NCBI RefSeq assembly: GCF_007859675.1
Contig: NZ_CP042305.1
Location: 2,976,001-3,040,000, forward strand
Direction: 5' to 3'
DNA length: 64,000 nucleotides
DNA from: Humibacter ginsenosidimutans
Lineage (GTDB): Bacteria > Actinomycetota > Actinomycetes > Actinomycetales > Microbacteriaceae
Part shown: in pieces, positions 1-8,584 of the stretch
Position numbering within the stretch: position 1 is the stretch's first letter
Layout of the letters: each line of letters begins with the position of its first letter
Notes under the pieces: generated by a model
What the model saw: the letters and a program-made list of their open reading frames with translations, nothing else
Told to the model about the DNA's origin: nothing
The model's database searches: none
Made by a program: the position numbers and the translations under genes

Positions 1-174
1 CGGCTGATGTACGGCGGCGACTGGCCGATCTCCGTGCTCGCCGGCGGCTACACGCGTGTGTGGAACGGGCTCATCCCGTTGTTCGGCGCGCTCGACGACA
101 CCGACAGGGAGTGGATGCTCGGCCGCACCGCCGCGCACTTCTATCGCATCGACCCGGCGCGCATCGGGAGTTGA
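1..174 (+). CDS. Amidohydrolase family protein, C-terminal end (5' cut by window)
   Basis: The last 57 codons of a gene that begins outside the window. The visible peptide contains [15 protein letters not shown], which matches the MxGSDWPVxxLAGxY segment near the end of amidohydrolase-2 TIM-barrel enzymes of the L-fuconolactonase/rhamnonolactonase group (COG3618). In that family the Asp of the GSDWP-like motif is a metal/active-site residue, and here it is present. The tail ([14 protein letters not shown]) is the usual helix where these proteins end. Substrate cannot be told from the fragment. A sugar lactonase would fit the carbohydrate genes elsewhere in the window, but that is inference. 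Confidence 0.75.
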   Translation, partial: RLMYGGDWPISVLAGGYTRVWNGLIPLFGALDDTDREWMLGRTAAHFYRIDPARIGS

Positions 175-217
175 TCGATCGGGGTGTCGGCCCCGCATCG
201 AGCGCCGGCCGTACGCG

Positions 218-856
218 TCACCCCTTGTTGCCGGTGAGGGCCAGCACACCACCGAGCCCGATGAGCATGACGCCCCCGGTGGCCGACAGCCGCTCCGCGC
301 GCTTCGGCGACTTCGCGAACCAGCCGCGTGCGAGGCCGGCGAGAATGGCCCACGTGCTGTCCGACAGGAGCGCGATCAGAAAGAACACGACGCCGAGCAC
401 CATCATCTGCAACGGGATCGCCCCGGCGTGGAAGTTCACGAACTGCGGCAGCACGGCCACGAAGAACACCAGCAGCTTCGGGTTGCTGATGCCCACCAGA
501 AAGCCTTCGCCGAGCATGCGGAACGTCGAGCGGGGCGGAGCATCGGCCGCGGCCTCCATGCTGCCGTCTTTGCGGTGACGAATGGCCTGGACGCCCAGGT
601 AGACGATGTAGACCGCACCGGCGAGCTTGATCGCGGTGAACAGCACCACCGACTGCGCCACGATGAAGCCGAGCCCCAGCGCGACGGCCGCCACGATCGG
701 AATGATCGCCAGCGCGTTGCCCGCGACACTCAGCAGTCCGGCGCGTCGTCCGAACGAGATCGAGCGACCCACGGCGAAGAGCACGCTCGGACCCGGGATC
801 ACGATGATGGCGAACGACGCGAACGCGAACGCGGCAAGGGTGGCGGTGGGCGGCAT
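218..856 (-). CDS. LysE/RhtB family amino-acid exporter
   Basis: A 212-residue integral membrane protein of the usual LysE/RhtB length. It starts with a hydrophobic helix followed by the family motif [21 protein letters not shown] (PGP then a glycine-rich loop, about residues 21-40). About six hydrophobic segments can be read, with a charged central loop (RHRKDGS) and a second conserved stretch [18 protein letters not shown] around residues 120-140, also typical of the family. Members export amino acids or homoserine lactones; the substrate is not predictable here. It is transcribed away from prpD with 30 bp between the two starts, so the two may share regulatory DNA. Confidence 0.9.
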   Translation of the reverse strand: MPPTATLAAFAFASFAIIVIPGPSVLFAVGRSISFGRRAGLLSVAGNALAIIPIVAAVALGLGFIVAQSVVLFTAIKLAGAVYIVYLGVQAIRHRKDGSMEAAADAPPRSTFRMLGEGFLVGISNPKLLVFFVAVLPQFVNFHAGAIPLQMMVLGVVFFLIALLSDSTWAILAGLARGWFAKSPKRAERLSATGGVMLIGLGGVLALTGNKG

Positions 857-873
857 TCACCAAGGATGCCAGG

Positions 874-886
874 TAGGTTCGATCGA
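874..886 (+). promoter_or_regulatory. Candidate leaderless -10 box of prpD
   Basis: TAGGTT at 874-879 lies 7 nt before the GTG at 887, and there is no Shine-Dalgarno-like sequence between. The same TAnnnT-6/8 nt-start arrangement recurs before many genes of this window, which supports transcription starting at or next to the start codon. Confidence 0.5.
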
Positions 887-2425
887 GTGAACATCACGCA
901 CGTACGTACGCACCGCAGCGATGAGAACCTCCCCCGCGACGAGCAGCTGGCCTTCAAGATCGCCGGGGTCGCGGCCGACCAGGTGGAGGTCACGCCAGAG
1001 GTGACCGACATGGTCGTCAACCGGGTCATCGACAACGCGGCGGTCGCGGCTGCGTCGTTGCTGCGGCATCCGGTCGCCGCGGCCCGGGCGCAGGCACTGG
1101 CGCACCCGGTCTCGGTCGGCGGCAGCGGTTCGAGCGTTTTCGGCACGGATGCCGCGCGCCGGGTGAGCGTGGAATGGGCGGCCTGGGCGAACGGCGTGGC
1201 CGTGCGCGAGCTCGACTACCACGACACGTTCCTCGCGGCCGAGTACTCGCATCCCGGCGACAACATCCCGCCCGTCGTGGCCGTCGCGCAGCACCTCGCC
1301 ACGGAACGCGGCCTGACAGGGCGCGACGTCGTGCGCGGCATCGCCACCGGGTACGAGATCCAGATCGACCTCGCCAGGGCGATCAGCCTGCACGCGCACA
1401 AGATCGACCACGTCGCGCACCTGGGCCCGTCCGCGGCAGCAGGCATCGGCACGCTGCTCGGGCTCGAGCCGGAGACCATCTTCCAGGCGATCGGCCGGGC
1501 GCTGCACACCACCACCGCAACGCGCCAGTCGCGCAAGGGCGAGATCTCCAGCTGGAAGGCGTTCGCGCCGGCCTTCGCGGGCAAGATGGCCGTCGAGTCG
1601 GTCGACCGCGCCATGCGCGGCGAGACCAGCCCGACCCCGATCTACGAGGGCGAAGACGGCGTGATCGCGTGGCTGCTCGACGGAGCCGACGCGGTCTACG
1701 ACGTGTCGCTGCCCGACCTCGGAGAGCCGAAGCGGGCCATCCTCGACTCGTTCACCAAGGAGCACTCGGCCGAATACCAGGCTCAGGCGTGGATCGACCT
1801 CGCGCGCAAGCTGCACAACGAGTACCCGATCATCTTCGACGACCCCGACCGCATCGCGTCGATCGTGCTGCACACCTCGCACCACACGCACTTCGTGATC
1901 GGATCCGGCGCGGGCGACCCGCAGAAGTATGACCCGAACGCGTCCCGCGAGACGCTCGATCACTCGATCCCGTACATCTTCACGGTCGCGCTGCAAGACG
2001 GCGAATGGGATCACGTGAAGTCCTATGCCCCCGAGCGCGCGTCGCGCCCCGACACCGTGGCGCTCTGGCGCAAGGTCACCACGCAGGAGGACGAGGAGTG
2101 GACGCGCCGCTACCACTCGCTCGACCCGAAGGAGCAGGCCTTCGGCGGCCGCATCGAGATCACCATGAACGACGGCTCCAAGGTCGTCGAGGAGATCGCC
2201 GTGGCCGATGCCCACCCGCAGGGCGCCAGGCCCTTCGGTCGCGACGACTACGTGAACAAGTTCCGCACGCTGGCGGCCGATGTGCTCGAGGCGGTCGAGA
2301 TCGAGCGGTTCCTGGATGTCGCGCAGCGGCTTCCCGAGCTCACCGCAGAGGAACTGCCGGGGCTGAGCCTCACCGCCCGCCACGGGGTGCTCGCGTCGGT
2401 GGAGAGCCCGCGCGGGCTGTTCTGA
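887..2425 (+). CDS. prpD: 2-methylcitrate dehydratase, MmgE/PrpD family
   Basis: A 512-residue MmgE/PrpD protein. PrpD converts 2-methylcitrate to 2-methyl-cis-aconitate in propionyl-CoA breakdown (methylcitrate cycle), in the cytoplasm. Family features seen: an N-terminal helical region with [21 protein letters not shown], then [22 protein letters not shown], where the SHPGDNIPP loop is a hallmark, and [19 protein letters not shown]. The length is right for PrpD (about 480-510). The open frame extends far upstream, but the upstream part is low complexity and overlaps lysE on the other strand, so GTG 887 behind the TAGGTT box was chosen. prpC follows at 2913 on the same strand, which makes the PrpD rather than the MmgE assignment likely. 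prpB, usually between prpD and prpC in Corynebacteriales operons, is not here. Confidence 0.88.
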   Translation: MNITHVRTHRSDENLPRDEQLAFKIAGVAADQVEVTPEVTDMVVNRVIDNAAVAAASLLRHPVAAARAQALAHPVSVGGSGSSVFGTDAARRVSVEWAAWANGVAVRELDYHDTFLAAEYSHPGDNIPPVVAVAQHLATERGLTGRDVVRGIATGYEIQIDLARAISLHAHKIDHVAHLGPSAAAGIGTLLGLEPETIFQAIGRALHTTTATRQSRKGEISSWKAFAPAFAGKMAVESVDRAMRGETSPTPIYEGEDGVIAWLLDGADAVYDVSLPDLGEPKRAILDSFTKEHSAEYQAQAWIDLARKLHNEYPIIFDDPDRIASIVLHTSHHTHFVIGSGAGDPQKYDPNASRETLDHSIPYIFTVALQDGEWDHVKSYAPERASRPDTVALWRKVTTQEDEEWTRRYHSLDPKEQAFGGRIEITMNDGSKVVEEIAVADAHPQGARPFGRDDYVNKFRTLAADVLEAVEIERFLDVAQRLPELTAEELPGLSLTARHGVLASVESPRGLF

Positions 2426-2435
2426 GTTGTCCTGC

Positions 2436-2690
2436 GCGCCGGTCCCCGCCCGGCGCGCCGCTGTCGACTGGGTGGATGGTCGGGTTTGTCGCGGCGTACG
2501 CGCCGCCGCGACGTGGGGCGTGTTGCGCTGCGGGGGTGGCGCCGGTCCTTGCCCGGCGCGCCGCTGTCGACTGGGTGGATGGTCGGGTTTGTCGCGGTGT
2601 ACGCGCCGCCGCGACGTGGGGCGTGTTGCGCTGCGGAGATGGCGCCGGTCCCTGTGTCGTTGTGCACGCCCGTCCCTGCCAGGCGTGCCG
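2436..2690. repeat. 103-bp tandem repeat between prpD and prpC
   Basis: Two nearly identical 103-bp units (2436-2538 and 2539-2641), each beginning GCGCCGGTCC, differ at only a few bases; a third, degenerate start of the unit follows from 2642. The unit contains GTCGACTGGGTGGATGGTCG and a GC-rich end TGGGGCGTGTTGCGCTGCGG. Frames are open through it only because it lacks stops. No protein family is recognisable. It fills the 487-bp gap between prpD and prpC where prpB would be expected. Confidence 0.85.
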
Positions 2691-2733
2691 TACCCTGTCC
2701 CGTGGGTTGAGGAGCTCGCGGCTCTGCCGCGCG

Positions 2734-2777
2734 CGTCTCGAAACCCGTACGACCGCACGGGGCCTGGTTTCGAGACG
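2734..2777. repeat. Inverted repeat of the TTTCGAGAC type
   Basis: Perfect 12-bp arms CGTCTCGAAACC (2734-2745) and GGTTTCGAGACG (2766-2777) around a 20-nt loop, followed by CTTCGGGTCCTCCTGAACC. The arms match those at 31901-31952, so this is a dispersed palindromic element rather than a gene-specific operator. It could also act as a weak transcription stop between prpD and prpC. Confidence 0.75.
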
Positions 2778-2912
2778 GACCTTCGGGTCCTCCTGAACCG
2801 GCGGAGGGGCTTCGCCGCATTCCGCCCTTCTCCGCCGCCGAAGTGGTGCATCCCGCCTCACCTGCGACAGATCGCGCATGACAGACTGGCCTGACCGGAG
2901 CGAAGGAGCACC

Positions 2913-4043
2913 ATGAGCGAGCAGAACCCCGAGATTCGCAAGGGACTGGCGGGCGTCGTCGTCGACACCACGGCCATCTCCAGCGTCAACCCCGAGACGA
3001 ACTCGTTGCTGTACCGGGGGTATCCGGTGCAGGAGCTCGCGGCGCGCTGCTCGTTCGAGGAGGTCGCCTACCTGCTCTGGCACGGCGAGCTGCCCGGTGA
3101 CGACGACCTCGAGGCGTTCGAGGCGCTGGAGCGCGGGCAGCGCGACCTGGCGCCCAACGTGCGCAGGGCGATCGACGACATCCCGACCACCGCCCACCCG
3201 ATGGACGTGCTGCGCACCGCCGTGAGCGTGATCGGCGCCGACGATGCCGACAGCGAGTTCGGTGCGCTCGCCGACCCGTTCGCCGTCGTCTATCCGAAGG
3301 CGCTGCGGCTCCTCGCGCAGCTGCCGGCGATCGTGGCCTACGACCAGCGCCGTCGCCACGGCCTGCCCTACGTCGCCCCGCGCGACGACCTCGACTACTC
3401 CAGCAATTTCCTGCACATGACATTCGGCGAGGTTCCTGATGCCGTCGTCGTCGACGCGTTCCGGGTCTCGTTGGTGCTCTACGCCGAGCACTCGTTCAAC
3501 GCCTCCACGTTCACCGCGCGGGTCATCGCCTCGACGCTCTCGGATGTGTACAGCGCAGTGACCGGCGCGATCGGCGCGCTCAAGGGTCCCCTGCACGGTG
3601 GCGCCAACGAGGCCGTGATGGTCGCCTTCGAGGAGATCGGCTCGGCCGACAAGGCCGAGGCGTGGCTCGACGACGCGCTCGCGAGCAAGCGCAAGATCAT
3701 GGGGTTCGGCCACCGTGTGTACAAGAACGGCGATTCGCGCGTGCCGACGATGCGCGCATCCCTCGAAACGCTCGTCGAGCACTACGACCGCCCCGACGTG
3801 CTCGACCTCTACACGGCTCTCGAGCAGGCGATGGAGACCCGCAAGGGCATCAAGCCCAACCTCGACTACCCCAGCGGCCCGGCCTACAACCTCATGGGCT
3901 TCGACACCCAGACCTTCACTCCGCTCTTCGCGGCGGCGCGAGTGAGCGGATGGACCGCGCACATCATCGAGCAGCTCAGCTCGAACGCGTTGATCCGCCC
4001 GCTCTCGCAGTACAACGGTCCGGCCGAACGCCACCTCGCGTAG
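2913..4043 (+). CDS. prpC: 2-methylcitrate synthase / citrate synthase
   Basis: A 376-residue citrate synthase family protein, short like the bifunctional 2-methylcitrate/citrate synthases. It condenses propionyl-CoA (or acetyl-CoA) with oxaloacetate. The N-terminus RKGLAGVVVDTTAISSVNPE...LLYRGYPVQELA is typical of the methylcitrate synthase subgroup. LKGPLHGGANEAVM carries the first catalytic His, and MGFGHRVYKNGDSR is the citrate synthase signature with the second His. The C-terminus RPLSQYNGP is also conserved. The start has a GAAGGAG ribosome site. Paired with prpD, this gives two of the three methylcitrate-cycle enzymes. Whether it serves propionate or general citrate synthesis cannot be separated by sequence alone. 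Confidence 0.93.
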   Translation: MSEQNPEIRKGLAGVVVDTTAISSVNPETNSLLYRGYPVQELAARCSFEEVAYLLWHGELPGDDDLEAFEALERGQRDLAPNVRRAIDDIPTTAHPMDVLRTAVSVIGADDADSEFGALADPFAVVYPKALRLLAQLPAIVAYDQRRRHGLPYVAPRDDLDYSSNFLHMTFGEVPDAVVVDAFRVSLVLYAEHSFNASTFTARVIASTLSDVYSAVTGAIGALKGPLHGGANEAVMVAFEEIGSADKAEAWLDDALASKRKIMGFGHRVYKNGDSRVPTMRASLETLVEHYDRPDVLDLYTALEQAMETRKGIKPNLDYPSGPAYNLMGFDTQTFTPLFAAARVSGWTAHIIEQLSSNALIRPLSQYNGPAERHLA

Positions 4044-4096
4044 CCCAGCGGCGCATCGGGCCGCGATCCGTTCGCTCTCTCTCCTGCCTGTCTTGG

Positions 4097-4152
4097 TAAC
4101 CGCGTTCCTACCGGCCCTGTTAACCGCGTTCCTACCGGTCCTGTTAACCGCG
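4097..4152. repeat. 24-bp tandem repeat behind prpC
   Basis: Two 24-bp units (TAACCGCGTTCCTACCGG plus CCCTGT or TCCTGT) at 4097-4120 and 4121-4144, then the first 8 bases of a third unit that run into the palindrome at 4150. No coding value is seen. Confidence 0.85.
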
Positions 4153-4206
4153 CCAGCTTGTGGCTATTGCGCCAGCTTTTCTGGCGCGACAACCGAGAGC
4201 TGGCGC
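4150..4206. repeat. Double-stem palindromic repeat, copy A
   Basis: Outer arms GCGCCAGC (4150-4157) and GCTGGCGC (4199-4206) enclose an inner palindrome GCGCCAGCTTTTCTGGCGC (4169-4187). Related copies lie at 41114-41172 and 43557-43615; relative to those this copy is in the opposite orientation (inner core ...TTTTCTGGCGC versus GCGCCAGAAAA...). Confidence 0.8.
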
Positions 4207-4323
4207 GGTTGCGACGTGGGTGCAGCTGCGGGCGCTGTGCAGTTGTTGCGCTGCGGCATGGCCGCCGAGGCCGGCGATTGTCGAGGTTCGACACACGGAT
4301 CGCTGCTCCACGGCCGCGACGCC

Positions 4324-4335
4324 TAGCCTGGCGGA
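4324..4335 (+). promoter_or_regulatory. Candidate leaderless -10 box of the thioesterase gene
   Basis: TAGCCT (4324-4329) is 6 nt before ATG 4336 and no ribosome site intervenes. Same pattern as before prpD and putA. Confidence 0.5.
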
Positions 4336-4884
4336 ATGCACATGCTCTTCCGCACGATCCTGCACGCCTGGATCTCTCGTTTCGGCAAGCGTGTCGGGCA
4401 CTACGACGTGGTGTCGACGAAGCTGCGCGTGCTGCCGACCGATCTGGACATCCTGCGCCACATGAACAACGGGGTGTACCTGTCGATCTTCGACATCGGG
4501 CGGTTCGACCTCATTCGGCGCAGCGGGGTGTGGCAGATCTTCGCCGACCGTGGTTGGTACCCGGTGGTGGCGTCGGAGACCATCACGTTCCGCAAGTCGC
4601 TCCAGCTGTGGCAGAAGTTCACCGTCGAGTCCCGCATCATCGGCTTCGACGAGAAGGCCGCGTACATGCAGCACCGTGCGGTCGTGAACGGCGAGATCTA
4701 CGCCGAGGCGTTCATCAAGGCGCGGTTTCTCAAGCGTGCAGGCGGCACCGTTCCGGTCTCCGAGATTCTGGATGCCGTTGGCCCGACGCCGAAAGACCTC
4801 GAGCTGCCTGAATGGCTGCTGCGCTGGGGCGACGACGTGCGGCTGCCGTCGACGCGCGCCGAGGCGCCTAGCGTGTGGGAGTGA
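4336..4884 (+). CDS. Hotdog-fold acyl-CoA thioesterase-like protein
   Basis: A 182-residue protein of the 4HBT-like thioesterase group (similar in layout to THEM6/YbgC-like proteins). The diagnostic segment is PTDLDILRHMNNGVYLSIFDIGR at about residues 35-57: the Asp and the RHMNN helix start form the hotdog active site. A second block (SETITFRKSLQLWQKFTVESRI) is the central strand pair. The native substrate is unknown. ATG 4336 follows a -10-like box directly; ATG 4342 is an alternative two codons on. The last 17 bp overlap the end of the convergent DUF805 gene. Confidence 0.82.
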   Translation: MHMLFRTILHAWISRFGKRVGHYDVVSTKLRVLPTDLDILRHMNNGVYLSIFDIGRFDLIRRSGVWQIFADRGWYPVVASETITFRKSLQLWQKFTVESRIIGFDEKAAYMQHRAVVNGEIYAEAFIKARFLKRAGGTVPVSEILDAVGPTPKDLELPEWLLRWGDDVRLPSTRAEAPSVWE

Positions 4885-5413
4885 GCGTGCTGCCACGGCG
4901 AGGGGTCTCCGATGACTGCAGGCGCTCGAAACGGGCGCCGGATGCCCGCTCGGGGAGCGCAACCAGCACCACCATCGCGATCTGGCCCGGGCCCGGAACC
5001 AGCTGGATGAACCACCACCAGCCCGAGATCCCCGCATCGTGCAGGCGGCGAATCGTGAGAGATGCTGCGCCGATGAAGTTGACCAGGGCCCAGATCAGCT
5101 GGAGCGTCGACACCTGCACGGCATAGCCGAGTATCGCGCCGGCGTCGGCGCTCTGAACCGGGGGCACCATCGCCTTGTTCACGAAGGACAGCACCACGCT
5201 CACCACGGCGAAGCTGAGGAACCACCACCAGAACTCCGAACGGCTCGCCCGGCCGGAGAACACGAAGTACCTCGTGACGAACCGCGTCAGCGCCCGCGGC
5301 AGGCTCGTGCCGTAGAGGGCGCTTGATCCGTCGCGACGTGCCTCGTCAGGGTGGGCACGCCCACCCTGAACCGTGTCCGTTCGTCCGGTCGTTGCCCGCT
5401 GATCTGTCTGCAT
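4868..5413 (-). CDS. DUF805 family membrane protein
   Basis: A 181-residue protein with the DUF805 pattern: FVFSGRASRSEFWWWFLSF (first membrane helix with its RxxRxxFW entry motif), a second helix around LIWALVNFIGAASLTIRRLHDAG, and ISGWWWFIQLVPGPGQIAMVVLVALP near the C-terminus. The RRLHDAGxSGWWW motif is the strongest DUF805 marker. The first 45 residues are hydrophilic and the C-tail is Arg/Thr rich. AGGAAGG precedes the ATG. DUF805 proteins have no settled function. It converges on the thioesterase gene with a 17-bp overlap and lies just downstream of the ABC permease gene on the same strand. Confidence 0.85.
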   Translation of the reverse strand: MQTDQRATTGRTDTVQGGRAHPDEARRDGSSALYGTSLPRALTRFVTRYFVFSGRASRSEFWWWFLSFAVVSVVLSFVNKAMVPPVQSADAGAILGYAVQVSTLQLIWALVNFIGAASLTIRRLHDAGISGWWWFIQLVPGPGQIAMVVLVALPERASGARFERLQSSETPRRGSTLTPTR

Positions 5414-5507
5414 TGTCGTTGTCCTTCCTTTCTCGCCGTCCGAGTGACGACTCGATCCTCTGCCGTCGTCTCACTGACGACTCGATGGTGGTGGGGAGTG
5501 AGTCGGG

Positions 5508-7025
5508 TCATCCTCTGCTCGTAGAGCCGCTGAGCGCCTCGAGCATCTCCGGGCCGTTCCGGACCAGACGGTGGATGGCAGCGTTCCCGAGCAGCGCCGC
5601 AGACCCGACCCCGACGACCGCAGAGAGCGCGATGGCAGCCCAGTCGAGCCAGGACGTGCCGGTGGCGCCGCCGACGATGAGCAGCACGATCCCGGGGGCG
5701 GTGAGCAGAGCGGTGAGGATGAGCGTGGCGTAGATCTTGAGAGTCCATGCCGGCGTCGGGCCCCCGCCCTCGTCCAGCGGTTGAGGCGCGATGGTGGAGA
5801 CCAGCGCACCGGCTCCGGCGCCGCCACCGAGTACGGCAGCCGTGATCGCGACGACCCATACCCACTCGTTCCCGCTGCTGGCGAGGAGAAGCCCGGCGGC
5901 GGTCAGCAGCACGGCGTACGGTCCGACGAGAAGCAGCCAGGCCAGCTGTCGTCCGCGCACCTCTGCGGTCTCGCTGCCGGGTGCGGTGAGCGTGAGGCCC
6001 AGCACGGGACCGTCGAAGCCGTACGAGTTTCCGGCCATCGCCGCGGCGATGATCGCGGTGCCGGGGCCGACGAACGGCAGCAGCACAGCCGAACCACGCG
6101 CGAACAACGGAACGGCGCACGCGCCCAGCCCCACCACGAACGCGATCACGAGAAAGCCCGCGCGGATCGGATCGCGGATCCAGAGCCGCAGCTCTCGCGC
6201 GGCGACGGCCGTGACAGGGCCGTTCGAGAGAATCCTGCGGCTGCTCGACCGTGTCCGACGACGTCGGGGAGCGCCGCCTGCCGACTCCATGCGCCTGCGC
6301 AGCACCGCCGGCCACGCGGCGAACAGTGCGACACTGAGCACCAGGAGGAGGGCGAGCACTCCGAGGGACGCGCCGATGATGCCGTTCGCCGCGAGGGTGA
6401 CGGCCGTCGGCGCCCAGCCGGTCGGGAGCAACCGCACGACGGCAGTCAGCACGGGCAGCCGCCCTGCGGCGAGGGCGGAGAGCACGCTGGGCGCTGCTGT
6501 GCCGGTCACGAAGACGGCGCTGATGAGAAGCGCTGCCAGCAGTGTGCCGGTGTCACGCCGCCGCCTAGAGCCGGTCGGCACCACCGCGGAGACGACCGTG
6601 CTGAGCAGGCACGTCGAGGCGACGAACAGCAGAGCACCCAGAACGCCGATCACACCTGCGACGACGCCTTGGCGGAATCCGAAGGCGACGAGAGAGCCGC
6701 CGGCGATCGCGAGGAACGCGAGAGCAGGGTCGGCGAACCCGATGGTCAGCAGAGCTCGGGCGAGTCGTCCTGCGGGGAGCGGCAGGGTGCGGAGAAGGTC
6801 GAGAGGCAGCGAGGAATCCGCGCCGGCGAACGCCGAGAAGCCGACGCGTCCCGCGGCCCAGGCCAGTAGGATGAGCGCCACCTCATCGGCACCGCCGGCA
6901 GCCGGCGCGGTCATCCCGAGCAGCAACGTGGCACCGGAGGTGACAATGCCCAGCACCAGCGCGACCACGATCGAGGCGTTCCCCACGCGCGTTCGGCGCA
7001 TGTTCCTCAGAGCAGCCGCTTTCAT
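5508..7025 (-). CDS. ABC transporter permease (about 505 residues)
   Basis: A very hydrophobic 505-residue protein with roughly ten to twelve membrane segments and short basic loops, for example MKAAALRNMRRTRVGN at the start and RRRMESAGGAPRRRRTRSSSRR in the middle. There is no ATP-binding motif. It lies 5 bp behind the ATPase gene on the same strand, which makes it the membrane half of that exporter. The size fits two fused six-helix ABC-2-type halves. ATG 7025 was chosen; an in-frame GTG a few codons upstream, overlapping the ATPase end, is also possible. The exported substrate is unknown. Confidence 0.8.
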   Translation of the reverse strand: MKAAALRNMRRTRVGNASIVVALVLGIVTSGATLLLGMTAPAAGGADEVALILLAWAAGRVGFSAFAGADSSLPLDLLRTLPLPAGRLARALLTIGFADPALAFLAIAGGSLVAFGFRQGVVAGVIGVLGALLFVASTCLLSTVVSAVVPTGSRRRRDTGTLLAALLISAVFVTGTAAPSVLSALAAGRLPVLTAVVRLLPTGWAPTAVTLAANGIIGASLGVLALLLVLSVALFAAWPAVLRRRMESAGGAPRRRRTRSSSRRILSNGPVTAVAARELRLWIRDPIRAGFLVIAFVVGLGACAVPLFARGSAVLLPFVGPGTAIIAAAMAGNSYGFDGPVLGLTLTAPGSETAEVRGRQLAWLLLVGPYAVLLTAAGLLLASSGNEWVWVVAITAAVLGGGAGAGALVSTIAPQPLDEGGGPTPAWTLKIYATLILTALLTAPGIVLLIVGGATGTSWLDWAAIALSAVVGVGSAALLGNAAIHRLVRNGPEMLEALSGSTSRG

Positions 7026-7030
7026 GCCAA

Positions 7031-7819
7031 TCAGGATGCGAACCACGAGAGTGTCCCATCGGTCGTGTCGGCTCCGACCAGTGCGGAGAACGCGTCGTCG
7101 AGAGATCGGCTGCCGCGCACGTCGTCGATCGGCCCCGCGGCGACGACCTTGCCTGCGGCCAGCACGGCGACGTGGTCGCAGAGCGCCTCGACCAGCGCCA
7201 TCACGTGACTCGAGAACACGATGGTTCCACCGGAGGAGATGAACGCCGCCAGGATGGAACGGATCGTGGCCGCCGACACCGGATCGACGGACTCGAACGG
7301 CTCGTCGAGGACCAGCACTCTCGGCCCGTGCAGGAGCGCCACCGCCAGGGCTGACTTCTTGCGCATGCCAGTGGAGAAGTCGGCGATGACGGTGTTGTCC
7401 GCGTCGCGAAGACCGAGCACGTCGAGGAGCTCGTCCGTTCTCTCCTCGACTACGGAGGCCGAAAGACCGCGGAGCAGCCCGACCGACCGCAAGAGTTCGG
7501 AGGCCGTGAGGCGACGGGGAAGGAAGTCCGATTCGGGCAAGACCCCGAGAAAGGACTTCGCCTCGACGGGATGCGTCCACAGGTCGAAGCCGCAAGCGTC
7601 CGATGTGCCCTCATCGGGACGGACGAGCCCGACCGCCATCGACAGAAGGGTCGTCTTTCCGGCGCCGTTCGGGCCGACCAGGCCGTAGAACGAGCCGGCG
7701 GGAATGTCGAGCGTCACGGCGTCGACCGCCGTGAGGGTTCCGTATCGCTTCGTCAGCCCGCGCAGTCTTAGAGGTGCCGCGGTGGCGACGTCGCTCCGGA
7801 GGTCGTTCGTGCCGGTCAT
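7031..7819 (-). CDS. ABC transporter ATP-binding protein
   Basis: A 262-residue nucleotide-binding subunit. Walker A is GPNGAGKTT near residue 50, the Q-loop region is LGVLPESDFL (a Pro-Glu instead of the common Gln), the signature is FSTGMRKKSALA (a divergent LSGGQ, as in ABC-2 exporters), Walker B is VLVLDEPFE and the H-loop is SSH. This architecture fits ATPases that drive multidrug, bacteriocin or antibiotic exporters. The gene is second in a regulator-ATPase-permease operon; its start overlaps the TetR stop by 4 bp. Confidence 0.92.
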   Translation of the reverse strand: MTGTNDLRSDVATAAPLRLRGLTKRYGTLTAVDAVTLDIPAGSFYGLVGPNGAGKTTLLSMAVGLVRPDEGTSDACGFDLWTHPVEAKSFLGVLPESDFLPRRLTASELLRSVGLLRGLSASVVEERTDELLDVLGLRDADNTVIADFSTGMRKKSALAVALLHGPRVLVLDEPFESVDPVSAATIRSILAAFISSGGTIVFSSHVMALVEALCDHVAVLAAGKVVAAGPIDDVRGSRSLDDAFSALVGADTTDGTLSWFAS

Positions 7820-8457
7820 GCCATGGCCGCCTTTCCCCTCGGTGCCGGGGCGACGGCGCGATCGAACATCGCCATCAGATCACGAGCGAAGGTTTCGAGG
7901 CCGAAGTCCGGATCGGTGCGCAGTCGCTCGGATGCTGCATCGATCGTCGCGCGAAGAGACATCGCCAGGATTACCGACGGTGTGTCGCCGAACTCACCGA
8001 CCGACCTGCCGCCATCGAACAACGACTCCAGTGCGGTCCTGGCCGCGGTCTGCGACTGGGCGAAGAGCTCAGGCACCCCTTCGATCGCCTGGGCATTGAC
8101 GAGGATCTCCGTCAGCGCCGCGATCTCCGTGCGATGCAGGTCGAGGAACGACGTGTTCGCGGCGATGTATTGATGCAGCGCCTCGTGGTACGAGGCTGCG
8201 CCGACGATGCGCGGAGTCATCCACTCCTCCGCGCTGCGCAGCACGGATCGCACCACCTCGCCCATCAGCTCCGCCTTGTTGTCGAAGTGGTACGAGAGCA
8301 CGCCCTTGCTCACGCCGAGGTGATCGCTCGCGATGGCCGCGATGGAGGTGCTGGCGTAGCCGCGCTCCGCGAGCACCTCGATCGCGGCCTGCACTATCTG
8401 CTCCCGTCGGGCGGACCGTGTCACGGTCGGCTCGACCGCCTCGGTATTTGTACGCAT
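7816..8457 (-). CDS. TetR family transcriptional regulator
   Basis: A 213-residue regulator with the N-terminal TetR HTH (RREQIVQAAIEVLAERGYASTSIAAIASDHLGVSKGVLSYHFDNKAELM, residues about 17-62) and a helical ligand-binding C-terminal domain. It heads the operon with the ABC ATPase (4-bp ATGA overlap) and permease. A palindrome covers its promoter and start codon, so auto-repression of the exporter operon, relieved by an exported compound, is the simple reading. The C-terminal sequence gives no ligand clue. ATG 8457 sits 6 nt after a TAGCTT box. Confidence 0.92.
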   Translation of the reverse strand: MRTNTEAVEPTVTRSARREQIVQAAIEVLAERGYASTSIAAIASDHLGVSKGVLSYHFDNKAELMGEVVRSVLRSAEEWMTPRIVGAASYHEALHQYIAANTSFLDLHRTEIAALTEILVNAQAIEGVPELFAQSQTAARTALESLFDGGRSVGEFGDTPSVILAMSLRATIDAASERLRTDPDFGLETFARDLMAMFDRAVAPAPRGKAAMA

Positions 8458-8484
8458 GTACGAAAGCTAGTACGCCCGTACAAA
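8447..8484 (-). promoter_or_regulatory. Palindromic operator and leaderless promoter of the TetR-ABC operon
   Basis: TTTGTACG (8447-8454) and CGTACAAA (8477-8484) form perfect outer arms, with GTACG/TAC half-sites repeated between. On the minus strand TAGCTT (8464-8469 read in reverse) lies in the centre, 6 nt before ATG 8457, so the dyad brackets both the -10 box and the start codon. This is the expected position for a TetR auto-operator. Confidence 0.7.
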
Positions 8485-8544
8485 CTAGGCAAGGCTCTGT
8501 GCGAAAGACCTGTGCGAAAGACCTTGGCGTCGCCGTACCCAAAG

Positions 8545-8584
8545 TCTTCAGTTAAACTGAAGAATTCGGGGTAATGTAGAAGGC
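8545..8584 (+). promoter_or_regulatory. MarR-type operator and promoter of the MarR-MFS pair
   Basis: TCTTCAGTTAAACTGAAGA (8545-8563) is a perfect 19-bp palindrome with a single central A. A -10-like TAATGT (8572-8577) follows, 7 nt before ATG 8585, so the palindrome overlaps the expected -35 region. MarR proteins typically bind such short dyads to repress themselves and a neighbouring exporter. Just upstream, a 13-bp word TGTGCGAAAGACC occurs twice in tandem. Confidence 0.7.

Noticed and set aside
56..886. A long N-terminal extension of PrpD
   Set aside because: The frame is open but reads low-complexity charged sequence opposite lysE, and PrpD has its normal length from 887.
2436..2690. 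CRISPR array
   Set aside because: The 103-bp units are directly adjacent, with no spacers between, and no cas genes are present.
4868..4884. Fused or misassembled thioesterase/DUF805 genes
   Set aside because: The 17-bp overlap of convergent ends is compatible with two complete normal-length proteins.
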